DNA of 64,000 bases, from assembly GCA_002727195.1 (NCBI GenBank), contig PBWH01000003.1:34871-98870 (forward strand), given 5' to 3'. Positions within the stretch are counted from its first letter, which is position 1. Every line of letters starts with the position of its first letter. Origin of the DNA: Gemmatimonadota bacterium (lineage in GTDB: Bacteria; Latescibacterota; UBA2968). Shown here in pieces: positions 36,249-44,446 of the stretch. Below the pieces are notes generated by a model. That model was not told the origin of the DNA and did no database searches. It saw only the letters and a program-made list of their open reading frames with translations. The position numbers were made by a program, and so were the translations under genes.

Positions 36249-37187
36249 ATGGCCAATCGCGTTGTCTACTGGAACGGGTCCTTCATCCCTGAGCCTGACG
36301 CCCGCGTCTCGATCTTCGATTCCGCACTCATGTTTGGGGACATGGTGTTCGAGATGACCCGGACGTTCGGGCAGAAGACCTTCCGTCTTCGTGAGCATCT
36401 CGAGCGCCTGTATGCTTCCCTCGACTATGTAGAGATCGACTGCGGTCTTACGATCGATGAAATGGAGTCTGCAACCCACGAGACGATCGAGCGCAATCTT
36501 CCCGAGCTCGAAGGGCTGGACTTCCAGGTCATGCACGATGTGACGCGTGGATCGGGCTCGTTGTATGACACGCTGGTGAAGGAAGGGACTGCACCCATCG
36601 TGTCGATCAACACGATGCCTCTGGTGCGCCATCTCGCAGGCGTTTCGGATCACTATACCAAGGGCGCGCATCTCGTGATCACCCCACAACAGGCGGTTCC
36701 CGCCCGCTACATCGACCCGAAGGCCAAAAACAGGAGTCGCCTCCATTATCAGCTCGCGAACCTTCATGCGTTGAGACTGGAGCCCGGCGCCATGGCACTC
36801 CTCCTGGATGAGCGCGGCTTTGTCGCTGAAGGTACGGGGAGTAATGTGTTCATGGCCAGGGAGGGTGAAGTTCTGACGCCAAAACCACACGACATCCTGC
36901 GTGGTGTCTCACGGCAAGCGTGCGTGGACTACGCGAAGTTGCTCGGGATAGCCGTTCGAGAAGTCGATATCGACCCATACGACGTTCGAACAGCCGACGA
37001 AGTCTGGATCACAAGCACCCCGTTTGCGATACTGCCAGTGACCCGGTTCGATTTTCGCACTGTCGGCAAAGGCGTTCCTGGTGAGATCTACAGCCGCATC
37101 CTCAAAGCCTGGTCAGAGGACGTGGGGGTGAACATCTCGAGGCAGGCGGAGGAATACAGAGGGCTCTCCGAAACCTGGACCCCCTAG
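36249..37187 (+). CDS. Class IV aminotransferase (BCAT/D-amino acid aminotransferase family)
   Basis: A 312-residue fold-type IV PLP enzyme. The start MANRVVYWNGSFIPEPDARVSIFD is typical. Lys160 in KAKNRSRLHY is the expected Schiff-base lysine, EGTGSNVFM is the phosphate-binding region with the Glu that contacts the PLP nitrogen, and DEVWITSTPFAILPV closes the active site. RLHYQLAN fits D-amino acid aminotransferase or 4-amino-4-deoxychorismate lyase-like members as well as BCAT. It starts at ATG 36249 after TGGAGTAATC. Only four bases separate it from the enolase-superfamily gene, so the two almost certainly work together. Confidence 0.88.
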   Translation: MANRVVYWNGSFIPEPDARVSIFDSALMFGDMVFEMTRTFGQKTFRLREHLERLYASLDYVEIDCGLTIDEMESATHETIERNLPELEGLDFQVMHDVTRGSGSLYDTLVKEGTAPIVSINTMPLVRHLAGVSDHYTKGAHLVITPQQAVPARYIDPKAKNRSRLHYQLANLHALRLEPGAMALLLDERGFVAEGTGSNVFMAREGEVLTPKPHDILRGVSRQACVDYAKLLGIAVREVDIDPYDVRTADEVWITSTPFAILPVTRFDFRTVGKGVPGEIYSRILKAWSEDVGVNISRQAEEYRGLSETWTP

Positions 37188-37191
37188 AGCT

Positions 37192-38352
37192 ATGCGAATC
37201 ACATCCATCGATATCTTCACAGTGGTGGTGCCTACAATACCGGGTGCCGTGCACAGCGCGTCGTTTGGCCAGGCGGGCTGGGACGAGATACCGAAGCAGA
37301 TCATCCGGCTGAACACGGATGAGCATGTGTATGGTCTGGGTGAAGCGATCAGGGGTACGACGGTCGAGACCCTGCAATCCCTGTTCGCTCAGCTGGAAGG
37401 AAGGGATCCGCTCGGGCTGAGCCTGCAGAACGTGTTCGCCGATTCGGCGATGCACCGAGGATCGATTCAGGGCCTCCGTAGCGCTGTTTTTTCGGAAGAT
37501 GGAACGCACCCGCTTGTTGGTACGCGTGATTGGGAAAGCCTGGGTGGATGGGGCACGCCATCTGGATATGAAGCGTTCGAGATGGCGATCTTCGACATCG
37601 TTGGCAAGGTGCGGGATGTGCCCGTCCACGTGTTGCTGGGGGGCGCCTATCGGGATCGGGTGCCCGCGGACTACTGGATCGGGCATCAGACACCCGAAGA
37701 TTCGGCAGCTAGCGCCCGAATCGGTTACGAACGCGGGTTCCACGGGATCAAGATGAAGTGTACTTCCGATGAGCCGATGGTCGAGCGGGTACGTGCGATT
37801 CGAGATGCCACGAGCCCCTCGTTCAAGTGTACGATCGACCCCAATCAGCGATTCTACCGGCCGGCCGAGGCCATCGAGCTCGCCCACCGTTTCGAGGAGC
37901 TTGGGAATGTATCTGTGCTCGAGGACCCGATGGCAAAGTGGAATCTGGACTGGTATCGCCAGCTGCGCGCCGCCACAACGATACCAGTAGCCCTGCACCT
38001 TGCGAATCCCCACGACATCGTAAAGGCGATCAAGGCGGAGGCAGTCGATATCTTCAACCTCGGCGGGAGCATGTGGAACTTCGTGAAGAATGCGGCGATT
38101 GCAGACGCGGCGGGGATCCCGTGCTGGCACGGATCGGGGAACGACCTTGGGATCATGGAATTGTCATACCTTCACGCAGCAAGCGTGCCGAGGAATTGTG
38201 TGATGCCCAGTGACTTCGTCGGGAGCTGGACGCGCGAGGATGATCTGGTGGTGGAGGGGATTCAGTTCGAGAAGGGCGATGCAGTTGTGACCACCAAGCC
38301 TGGACTTGGGTGCGAATTGGATATGGAGGGAGTAGAGCGGTATCGCGTGTAA
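37192..38352 (+). CDS. Mandelate racemase/muconate lactonizing enzyme family (enolase superfamily)
   Basis: A 386-residue enzyme with an N-terminal capping domain and a TIM barrel. The KxK base is Lys187-Met-Lys189; metal ligands Asp216 (TIDPNQ) and Glu244 (LEDP) are present, and His313 in CWHGSG matches the barrel-end His base. At the expected third ligand the sequence reads VALHLANP (residues 266-273), with His or Leu where an acidic residue is normal. These enzymes abstract a proton alpha to a carboxylate (racemases, dehydratases, cycloisomerases). It starts at ATG 37192, four bases after the aminotransferase. Confidence 0.88.
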   Translation: MRITSIDIFTVVVPTIPGAVHSASFGQAGWDEIPKQIIRLNTDEHVYGLGEAIRGTTVETLQSLFAQLEGRDPLGLSLQNVFADSAMHRGSIQGLRSAVFSEDGTHPLVGTRDWESLGGWGTPSGYEAFEMAIFDIVGKVRDVPVHVLLGGAYRDRVPADYWIGHQTPEDSAASARIGYERGFHGIKMKCTSDEPMVERVRAIRDATSPSFKCTIDPNQRFYRPAEAIELAHRFEELGNVSVLEDPMAKWNLDWYRQLRAATTIPVALHLANPHDIVKAIKAEAVDIFNLGGSMWNFVKNAAIADAAGIPCWHGSGNDLGIMELSYLHAASVPRNCVMPSDFVGSWTREDDLVVEGIQFEKGDAVVTTKPGLGCELDMEGVERYRV

Positions 38353-38424
38353 ACCTTCCTCCCACAAACCAGGTGAAGGGGAGTAGCCAGGAAGGCTGTG
38401 CTGTTTCCGTTGATTGACCAGGAT

Positions 38425-40362
38425 TCAATCCCTCTCCTGGTCGATGCCTTCGAACAGGTCGTGTGCGATGGCGCCCTGGCTCTGGGAGGGGGGCTGGATT
38501 CCGAAGATGTGGCATATCGTCGGGACGACGTCGGCGGCGTGGATGTAGCCGAAACGGGTGGTATCTCGCTCGTACCCTTGCTTCAGGCCTGGACCGGCGA
38601 GGTAGAAGGAGCCGTAGCTGGACGAAATGTCGCTCTGGGTTGGGATGAAGCCGCCGTGGTGCGCGCCGAAGACCTCTGGCGCACCCACGCTGCCCCCACC
38701 GATGATTCCTTTCCATTGCCCGTAATAGCCGCTGACGTAGCCGTGGTCCCACGCGAAGACAACGTCGCCGCATTGGTCACCCCATTGACCCAGTAGGTAG
38801 GCGTCCCGGTTTGGTAGGGCGATCGCGACTGGCGTACGGCCGACTTCCTCGTCGACCCACGTACGGAGGGCAAGGAGGAGTGCGCGTTCGATCTCGTCGA
38901 ACACGGGCCCCGGTTTCGCGTTGATCCAGATGTCGAATCCCTTGTCGTCCTTCAGGTAGGCCTTCGTGTTGTCCCAATCGATGTTCTTCTCGAGCACCTG
39001 ATCGACTTCGACCTGATCGTGCCCGTCCTTCAGGGCTGTGAATCCCGAGTCATACAGAAACTTCCGGATGTTCGCGATCCGCACGTCCGGTGATGCGCCA
39101 TGGTCGGCGAGCATGCCGACATAGGTGTCCGGGTCAGCGCGCTCCCACAGCCGTCCCATGATTCGGTCCCCGACGATGTAGGCCTTCCTGAACAGGTCCA
39201 TCGCTTCAGCCGCCGTGTCAGCATCGTAGCCGGGACAAACAGGATCGACGTCGTTCAGGTGGATGTGATTGAGGTAATCGAACAGATGCCAATGGCAGAT
39301 GAAGAAGCTCGCGTCCCGGTCGTGCAGCATGTGGTTGGCCACGTTGGCGAACCATAGCCCCTGATACTCACACTCTTCCAGGGCCGTTTCGTAGTCGGTC
39401 ATTCCTGAGGTGTACGGCGTCATCGACGCGTGTTCCTGGTAGGGGCCGAACAGATCGATCAGCTCGCCATCGAGCCCGTCAGGAAGCGTGAAGCCATCCG
39501 CGTAGGTGACCTGCGTGCGATACAGTTTCAGATGCGTGCCATCGGGTGCCAGCTCCAGGAGCTTGAAGCGGACAGACGCACGCTGCGCATCGCCATCGAT
39601 CTGGAACGGTTCAATTGCCCATTCACTCCATCCGGCCCATTTCGCTTCTGTGATCGTGTCCGTTCCATCCTTCGATCGGCAGACCAGCACCGTGTCGTAG
39701 CCGTTCCCGCCTCGATCGATCACGAGAAGCTCGAACCCATTCACGTCGCCTCCGACTCTCGAAACGACCTCGATTCGCGACTCGAGCGGTGGCGCGTGGC
39801 TGTCGGGCAGGTTCGACCACTCGCTGGCCGGCGAAAGGGCGGGGATTGTGGCGACGCTGCGTTGTTTCGTCCTGGGCGCCGTCCCGTCGTGGTCCATCTC
39901 GACCGTTGCGCCGACCTCGGCCGTTGTGTATGCCTGGCAGGCTGCTATTTCGTAGTCCGTACTGGCGTGGCCCGGATGTCCGAACCCGTCGATGACGTAT
40001 CCCTTCTCGACACGGGAGGGATGGGCAGCGGGATAGTGGAGGGCGACGCCTTTCATTCCGTCCCGTTCCAGCGCATTCCAGATCCGGTCCGCCCGGTTCG
40101 CTCTTCCATCGAAGCTGTTGACGCGTTCTCCCGGCGCCAACTCGACGCGCCATCTCGTCACGCCGTGGGTGCCAGTGTGGGCACCCGTCGATAGTGTGGC
40201 CCAGTTGGTCGGTGTCCAGACGGGAAACGAGGGAAGCGTCTGGTTCACCGTGCCCTCTTTCATCATTCGCTCGAAGTTGGGCAGGACTCCCTCCTTCACG
40301 AAGTGCTTCATCATCGGGGTGATGAAGCCGTCCATTCCGTATGCGATGACCTTCTTTGACAT
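38425..40362 (-). CDS. Type I phosphodiesterase/nucleotide pyrophosphatase family (alkaline phosphatase superfamily)
   Basis: A 645-residue protein. AYGMDGF at the N-terminus supplies the first metal Asp, VWTPTNWATLSTGAHTGTHG holds the nucleophilic Thr and the HG pair, and LADHGASPD is the conserved DHG metal site; a late HHGGFIP supplies another His. A beta-rich insert of about 200 residues separates the first block from the rest. No signal peptide is seen. It hydrolyses a phosphomonoester, phosphodiester or phosphonate whose identity is open. ATG 40362 follows GGAGGAGACCG; the frame is open 34 codons further upstream. Confidence 0.87.
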   Translation of the reverse strand: MSKKVIAYGMDGFITPMMKHFVKEGVLPNFERMMKEGTVNQTLPSFPVWTPTNWATLSTGAHTGTHGVTRWRVELAPGERVNSFDGRANRADRIWNALERDGMKGVALHYPAAHPSRVEKGYVIDGFGHPGHASTDYEIAACQAYTTAEVGATVEMDHDGTAPRTKQRSVATIPALSPASEWSNLPDSHAPPLESRIEVVSRVGGDVNGFELLVIDRGGNGYDTVLVCRSKDGTDTITEAKWAGWSEWAIEPFQIDGDAQRASVRFKLLELAPDGTHLKLYRTQVTYADGFTLPDGLDGELIDLFGPYQEHASMTPYTSGMTDYETALEECEYQGLWFANVANHMLHDRDASFFICHWHLFDYLNHIHLNDVDPVCPGYDADTAAEAMDLFRKAYIVGDRIMGRLWERADPDTYVGMLADHGASPDVRIANIRKFLYDSGFTALKDGHDQVEVDQVLEKNIDWDNTKAYLKDDKGFDIWINAKPGPVFDEIERALLLALRTWVDEEVGRTPVAIALPNRDAYLLGQWGDQCGDVVFAWDHGYVSGYYGQWKGIIGGGSVGAPEVFGAHHGGFIPTQSDISSSYGSFYLAGPGLKQGYERDTTRFGYIHAADVVPTICHIFGIQPPSQSQGAIAHDLFEGIDQERD

Positions 40363-40498
40363 CGGTCTCCTCCGGTCGTGGTCGTGGGCGATGGTGCAAA
40401 ATAGGGTCTGGAGCGCGTCCGTCCAGGGATATGGCTTGACTTGGTCAGGCCCGACGCCTATCACAAACCGTGATCAGTCCCCTTCAAGTCAAGAGCAT

Positions 40499-40535
40499 TA
40501 ACGCAGAGGGCGCGGAGGTCAAGAGGGGGCAGAGG
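40499..40535 (+). repeat. AACGCAGA dispersed repeat, copy 4
   Basis: AACGCAGAGGGCGCGGAGG preceded by AAGTCAAGAGCATT, the same lead as copies 1 and 2, then AAGAGGGGGCAGAGGACG. It is about 85 bases before the ATG at 40586, in a 223-base divergent gap with no gene. Confidence 0.65.
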
Positions 40536-40585
40536 ACGTGCAGGCAGCGTGGAATATCGTGTGAACAGGAAAGTGTAGGTGAGAT

Positions 40586-42430
40586 ATGTCGTTTGATCCT
40601 GTACCGGAAGTGGATGAGATCCTTAAGTCGGATTGGAAGCCCGAGGAGTATGGGCTGCTGTATCACTTTGCGAATTTTGCCCGGATGGCGAACTCGGTAA
40701 TTACGGAGCCGGGGGATCTTCAGGGGTGGTTTGGGGAAGCGTTGTGGCGGCACTATTCCTACGCGCCGTTCAACGCACGGGTGATGGAGAACTATCACTC
40801 GCTGGCCTTCTTCTACGGGTATGAGGCGCCGTGGAATGTCTACTACAAGGATCCGCGGGTGCTGAGCCGGCTTGAACTCGCGTTGAACTATACGTTCAAC
40901 ATGATGGGGGAGAACGGCGCGATTCCCGAGTATGCGACGGCCGATCTCGATTCTCCCATGCTGGCGCCGAGCAGTTTCGGGATGGAGTACATGACTGGAG
41001 CGCTCGAAGTGGCCGGCCACGTGATGCCGAGAGCGTTGAAGGCCCGATTGATCGAGCAAGCAAGGAAGGCTGCCGTCTACGTGCTGACGTCCGAAGAGTC
41101 GTGGGATCACGCTCGGGCGTTCACGAATCAGTTTCTGGGGGCGATGGCGGGAGGCGCTCAGCTTGCGAGGCTCACGGATGATCCCGAGCTCAAAGGGATG
41201 GTCGACAAGGCAATGCCCGCGCTGTTGGAGGTGGGGCACTTTATCTCGCCGATGGGGTTCCTGTACGAGAACAACGGTCCGGAGACCTTCGCCTACTTCT
41301 TCACGACGCTCAACCGGCTGATCCCCCTGTATCACGAGACCCGCGACGATCGGGTCCTCGAGGTGCTTCGTAGACACGGTGCGTGGATGCAGAAGTGGAT
41401 GTTGCCGGAGCCTGATCATCAGACCGTTCTGCTTGCCGGGTCGCATCAGACGAGGACGGGCAGTGTGTATCGTCTGTTCAATCGTGGATCCCGTGGTTTG
41501 GGAGATATGCTCGTTGGTGGGGCCGAGGATTCATCCGAAGGCGTGAGCCTGAATCCGGACGATGAACGTCTCGCATTCAAGCTGTTTGTGTCGTCGGCAG
41601 AAACCATCGAGAAGCGGCACGCCTCGTGGCACGACCCGGGTAATCCCGTCGAAGAGGCGAAGGCCCGATCGATTCGAGACGGCTACAACCCGGTCTCGAC
41701 CGTGAGCCGACTGGACAGCTACGCCCCGTCAGAGGAAGAGGTGGCCGCAGTCCGAATCGGACTTCCGTGTGTCGGGCGACAGCAATACGGGGAGTGGGCG
41801 TCTGACGATCGTGGGAATCAGTTCGGAACTTTCCGGCATCCTCGCTATTACACGGCTTTCGCGTTCGGCACACGTCAGACCACGGCGTCCTATGGACCCT
41901 CGTTCCTGTGGCGAGAAGGCTCCGGTACCCTCGTGCTCAGCGGCAACGGCACGAGCGCTTGCTGGGAAACCCGCATCGGCTCGGAAGGGACGGGTAAGGC
42001 GACGGGGAATTCCGACATGCGAGAGGGGCGCGACGGATACGAAGTCATCAGTCGATATTCGGACCTTGGCGTATCCAAGACATTCGTTTTGCGACCTGAA
42101 GTCATCGACGTTCTCGTCAGCACAAGACGGGCTTCCGGAGCTGTGAGCGAACAGATTCCACTACTTCTCCGGGACACAGATATTCTTCACGTGGATTACG
42201 GGAGGTGTCCAGCTGCAGGGACCAGTTCCAAGGGGCTCGGCCTCGTCACCCAGACACTCAAGATCGAACGCGAAGGACGCTCGGTTCTGACGATCGACAT
42301 CGGCTCGCCAACAGAAGGGTCGATCAAGTGTTCGAACGATCGGGATGGGTTCATCCGGGCGACGTTCACGTTCAAGCTTCCCTCGATCTACTTCGGCCGA
42401 ACGGGCTATCGGCTGTTCCTCGATGGCTGA
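40586..42430 (+). CDS. Unrecognised protein, probable (alpha/alpha) toroid plus beta-sandwich
   Basis: A 614-residue protein I do not recognise. The first 330 residues are helical with regularly spaced aromatic-rich helices (LLYHFANFARMAN, ENYHSLAFFYGYEAPW), as in (alpha/alpha)6-barrel lyases and glycoside hydrolases. The last 230 residues are beta-rich with many alternating hydrophobics, like the sandwich domains of heparinase II/III-type polysaccharide lyases. No signal peptide or membrane segment is present. Its stop overlaps the glycosyltransferase start by eight bases. A carbohydrate-active role is inferred from fold impression and neighbours only; catalytic residues cannot be named. Confidence 0.7.
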   Translation: MSFDPVPEVDEILKSDWKPEEYGLLYHFANFARMANSVITEPGDLQGWFGEALWRHYSYAPFNARVMENYHSLAFFYGYEAPWNVYYKDPRVLSRLELALNYTFNMMGENGAIPEYATADLDSPMLAPSSFGMEYMTGALEVAGHVMPRALKARLIEQARKAAVYVLTSEESWDHARAFTNQFLGAMAGGAQLARLTDDPELKGMVDKAMPALLEVGHFISPMGFLYENNGPETFAYFFTTLNRLIPLYHETRDDRVLEVLRRHGAWMQKWMLPEPDHQTVLLAGSHQTRTGSVYRLFNRGSRGLGDMLVGGAEDSSEGVSLNPDDERLAFKLFVSSAETIEKRHASWHDPGNPVEEAKARSIRDGYNPVSTVSRLDSYAPSEEEVAAVRIGLPCVGRQQYGEWASDDRGNQFGTFRHPRYYTAFAFGTRQTTASYGPSFLWREGSGTLVLSGNGTSACWETRIGSEGTGKATGNSDMREGRDGYEVISRYSDLGVSKTFVLRPEVIDVLVSTRRASGAVSEQIPLLLRDTDILHVDYGRCPAAGTSSKGLGLVTQTLKIEREGRSVLTIDIGSPTEGSIKCSNDRDGFIRATFTFKLPSIYFGRTGYRLFLDG

Positions 42431-43490
42431 CACCGCGTCTACATCGCCTGTCGTCTCGGTCATCATTCCGCACTATCTGGGTGATATCCTCTCGGACTGT
42501 CTGAAGACGATCTACGAGGCTGAAGAGCCGACGCCTTTCGAGGTGATCGTTGCGGACGACCAACCACACAACGACGGCAGCATCGAACGGGCGCTGGAGA
42601 ACTGGCCGGATTTCAGGATCGTGAAGACTGGTGGCAAACGAGGCCTGGCGTATGGATGCAACCGGGGTCTCGAGATCGCCAACGGCCGGTATGCGATCCT
42701 CCTCAATAACGATGTAGAGGTGTCAGACGGCTGGCTGACGGCGCTCGTATCCGCCCTGGATTCGGACGAGACGATCGGGGCTGCACAGCCGAAGGTTCGC
42801 TCAATGCGAGACAAGGCCCAGTTCGACTCCGAAGGGGCGGGCGGTGGTCTCATGGACGTCTATGCCTACCCGTTCTGCCTCGGACGCGTGTTCGACACGG
42901 TCGAGATGGACGAGGGGCAGTACGACACGGGCAGAGACATTTTCTGGGCACTCGGCGGGGCGATGTTCGTGAGGATGTCCGCGATCGAACGGACCGGCCT
43001 GATGGACGAGGCGTTCTACATGCATATGGAGGAGATCGATCTCTGCTGGCGTCTCCACCTGGCCGGCTACCGGATCGTGTCGGTCCCTGAGTCGCTCGTA
43101 TATCATTGGGGTGGGTTCAGCCTGAAAGCGGAGACCTTCCAGCGTCTGTATCTCAAGCATCGGAACAGCTTAATTATGATGCTCAAGAACTGGTCGACCG
43201 GATCACTGATCAGGACGGTTCCGATGCGGGTGTTTCTGGAGGTGGCAACGGGGGCTATGATCCTGAAGGGTGATTGGCGCCGCGCCTTGGCGGGGATCGC
43301 CGGTGTGCTGTGGGTCCTCGTCCACCCGTTCGACGTGCTCAGGCGTCGTAAAGCCTGTCAGGTTGCACGTGAGGTACCCGACCGCGTGGTTCGACGCGCG
43401 ATGTACGGTCGATCCGCCGTCTTCGCCTACTACATACGAGGTCGCAAGACGGCTACGGAGATGCTGACCGATGGGGGGATGGCAGAGTGA
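42423..43490 (+). CDS. Glycosyltransferase family 2
   Basis: A 355-residue enzyme. VVSVIIPHYLGDILSDCL opens the GT-A fold, VIVADDQPHNDGS holds the first Asp pair, and ILLNNDVEV the DxD-type metal site; GGAMFVRMSAIERTGLMDE and EEIDLCWRLHLAGY are the acceptor-side signatures with the ED catalytic region. The C-terminal 70 residues contain a hydrophobic segment (AGIAGVLWVLVHPFDVL), so it is likely membrane-associated, as in rhamnosyltransferase-like members. It starts at ATG 42423 inside the end of the preceding gene; the next gene starts at an overlapping GTGA. Confidence 0.9.
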   Translation: MADTASTSPVVSVIIPHYLGDILSDCLKTIYEAEEPTPFEVIVADDQPHNDGSIERALENWPDFRIVKTGGKRGLAYGCNRGLEIANGRYAILLNNDVEVSDGWLTALVSALDSDETIGAAQPKVRSMRDKAQFDSEGAGGGLMDVYAYPFCLGRVFDTVEMDEGQYDTGRDIFWALGGAMFVRMSAIERTGLMDEAFYMHMEEIDLCWRLHLAGYRIVSVPESLVYHWGGFSLKAETFQRLYLKHRNSLIMMLKNWSTGSLIRTVPMRVFLEVATGAMILKGDWRRALAGIAGVLWVLVHPFDVLRRRKACQVAREVPDRVVRRAMYGRSAVFAYYIRGRKTATEMLTDGGMAE

Positions 43491-44446
43491 AGGGGGTGAT
43501 CGGGCCACTGGTCAAGTTGCTGGTCAGCGCGGGGCTGATCGCACTGTTCCTCCTGCAGATCGACTTCGCCGACGTGACGGCCGCCGTCGCAACCGCGCGT
43601 CCCTCATACCTGGGGCTCGCGGTGGTGTTGTTCGTGGTGAGCAACCTCCTTGGAGCCCTGCAGTGGCGCGAACTCCTCAGGGTTCAGGGGATTGAACTAC
43701 CTGTGCTGCGCATCATCTCCCTCTACTTTGTCGGTGTCTTCTTCAACAACTTTCTCGTCAGCAACATCGGCGGTGACGCGGTCCGAGTATACGATCTGAA
43801 ACGGATTACGGGTGAAGGATCGAAAGGGTTCGCCGCGACATTCCTCGATCGGTTTGTCGGTCTTTTTGTCCTGATCCTGTTCTCCGTCGTCGCCCTGTCA
43901 CGGAATCCCGCGCTCTGGTCACCCAGCATTGCGTTACCGATTGCGGCTCTTGTTTGTGTGATCGCAGGAATCCTGGTGTTCGGGTTCTCGCGGAGGCTGA
44001 GCGCGACGATTCTCAGAGTGATCGATCGGATTGCCCCTCAAGCCCTGATCGCCCTGTTGAATCGTATTCGGGACGGCTTCATCGCCTATCGAAAGGCCTA
44101 CGGGACGCTGGGACGTGTGTTGTTGTTCGCCTGTGGGGTTCAGCTCTTGCGGATTGCCGTCTACTACTCGGTCGGTTTTGGAATGAACCTGACGGCCGGC
44201 TTCGATCACTACGTGATCTTCATTCCGTTGATCGCCATCGTGGCGGCCGTGCCGATCTCGTTCGGAGGTATCGGGGTCCGCGAGAATCTCGGTGCCTTAT
44301 TCTTTGCGAGGGTGGGGGTATCGGGTGCTGAGGCATTGGCGATGATGTTTCTGGGGTATCTGGCGGGGATCGTGGCGTCGCTGGCCGGTGGCGTCAGCTT
44401 CGTTTTTCGGCGATACGTGAGCAAAGAGGACGCCGATGAGGAATGA
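43487..44446 (+). CDS. Lysylphosphatidylglycerol synthase TM-domain (UPF0104) family flippase-like protein
   Basis: A 319-residue membrane protein with about eight hydrophobic segments. VGVFFNNFLVSNIGGDAVRVY is the hallmark of the UPF0104/AglD-like family (a GGDxxR motif after the NNFLP-like segment), and PISFGGIGVRENLG is its second signature. Relatives translocate or modify lipid-linked sugars or aminoacyl lipids. The start GTG 43487 overlaps the glycosyltransferase stop and its own stop overlaps the next start by 11 bases. The pairing with a GT2 enzyme supports a role in lipid-linked glycan assembly. Confidence 0.88.
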   Translation: MKGVIGPLVKLLVSAGLIALFLLQIDFADVTAAVATARPSYLGLAVVLFVVSNLLGALQWRELLRVQGIELPVLRIISLYFVGVFFNNFLVSNIGGDAVRVYDLKRITGEGSKGFAATFLDRFVGLFVLILFSVVALSRNPALWSPSIALPIAALVCVIAGILVFGFSRRLSATILRVIDRIAPQALIALLNRIRDGFIAYRKAYGTLGRVLLFACGVQLLRIAVYYSVGFGMNLTAGFDHYVIFIPLIAIVAAVPISFGGIGVRENLGALFFARVGVSGAEALAMMFLGYLAGIVASLAGGVSFVFRRYVSKEDADEE

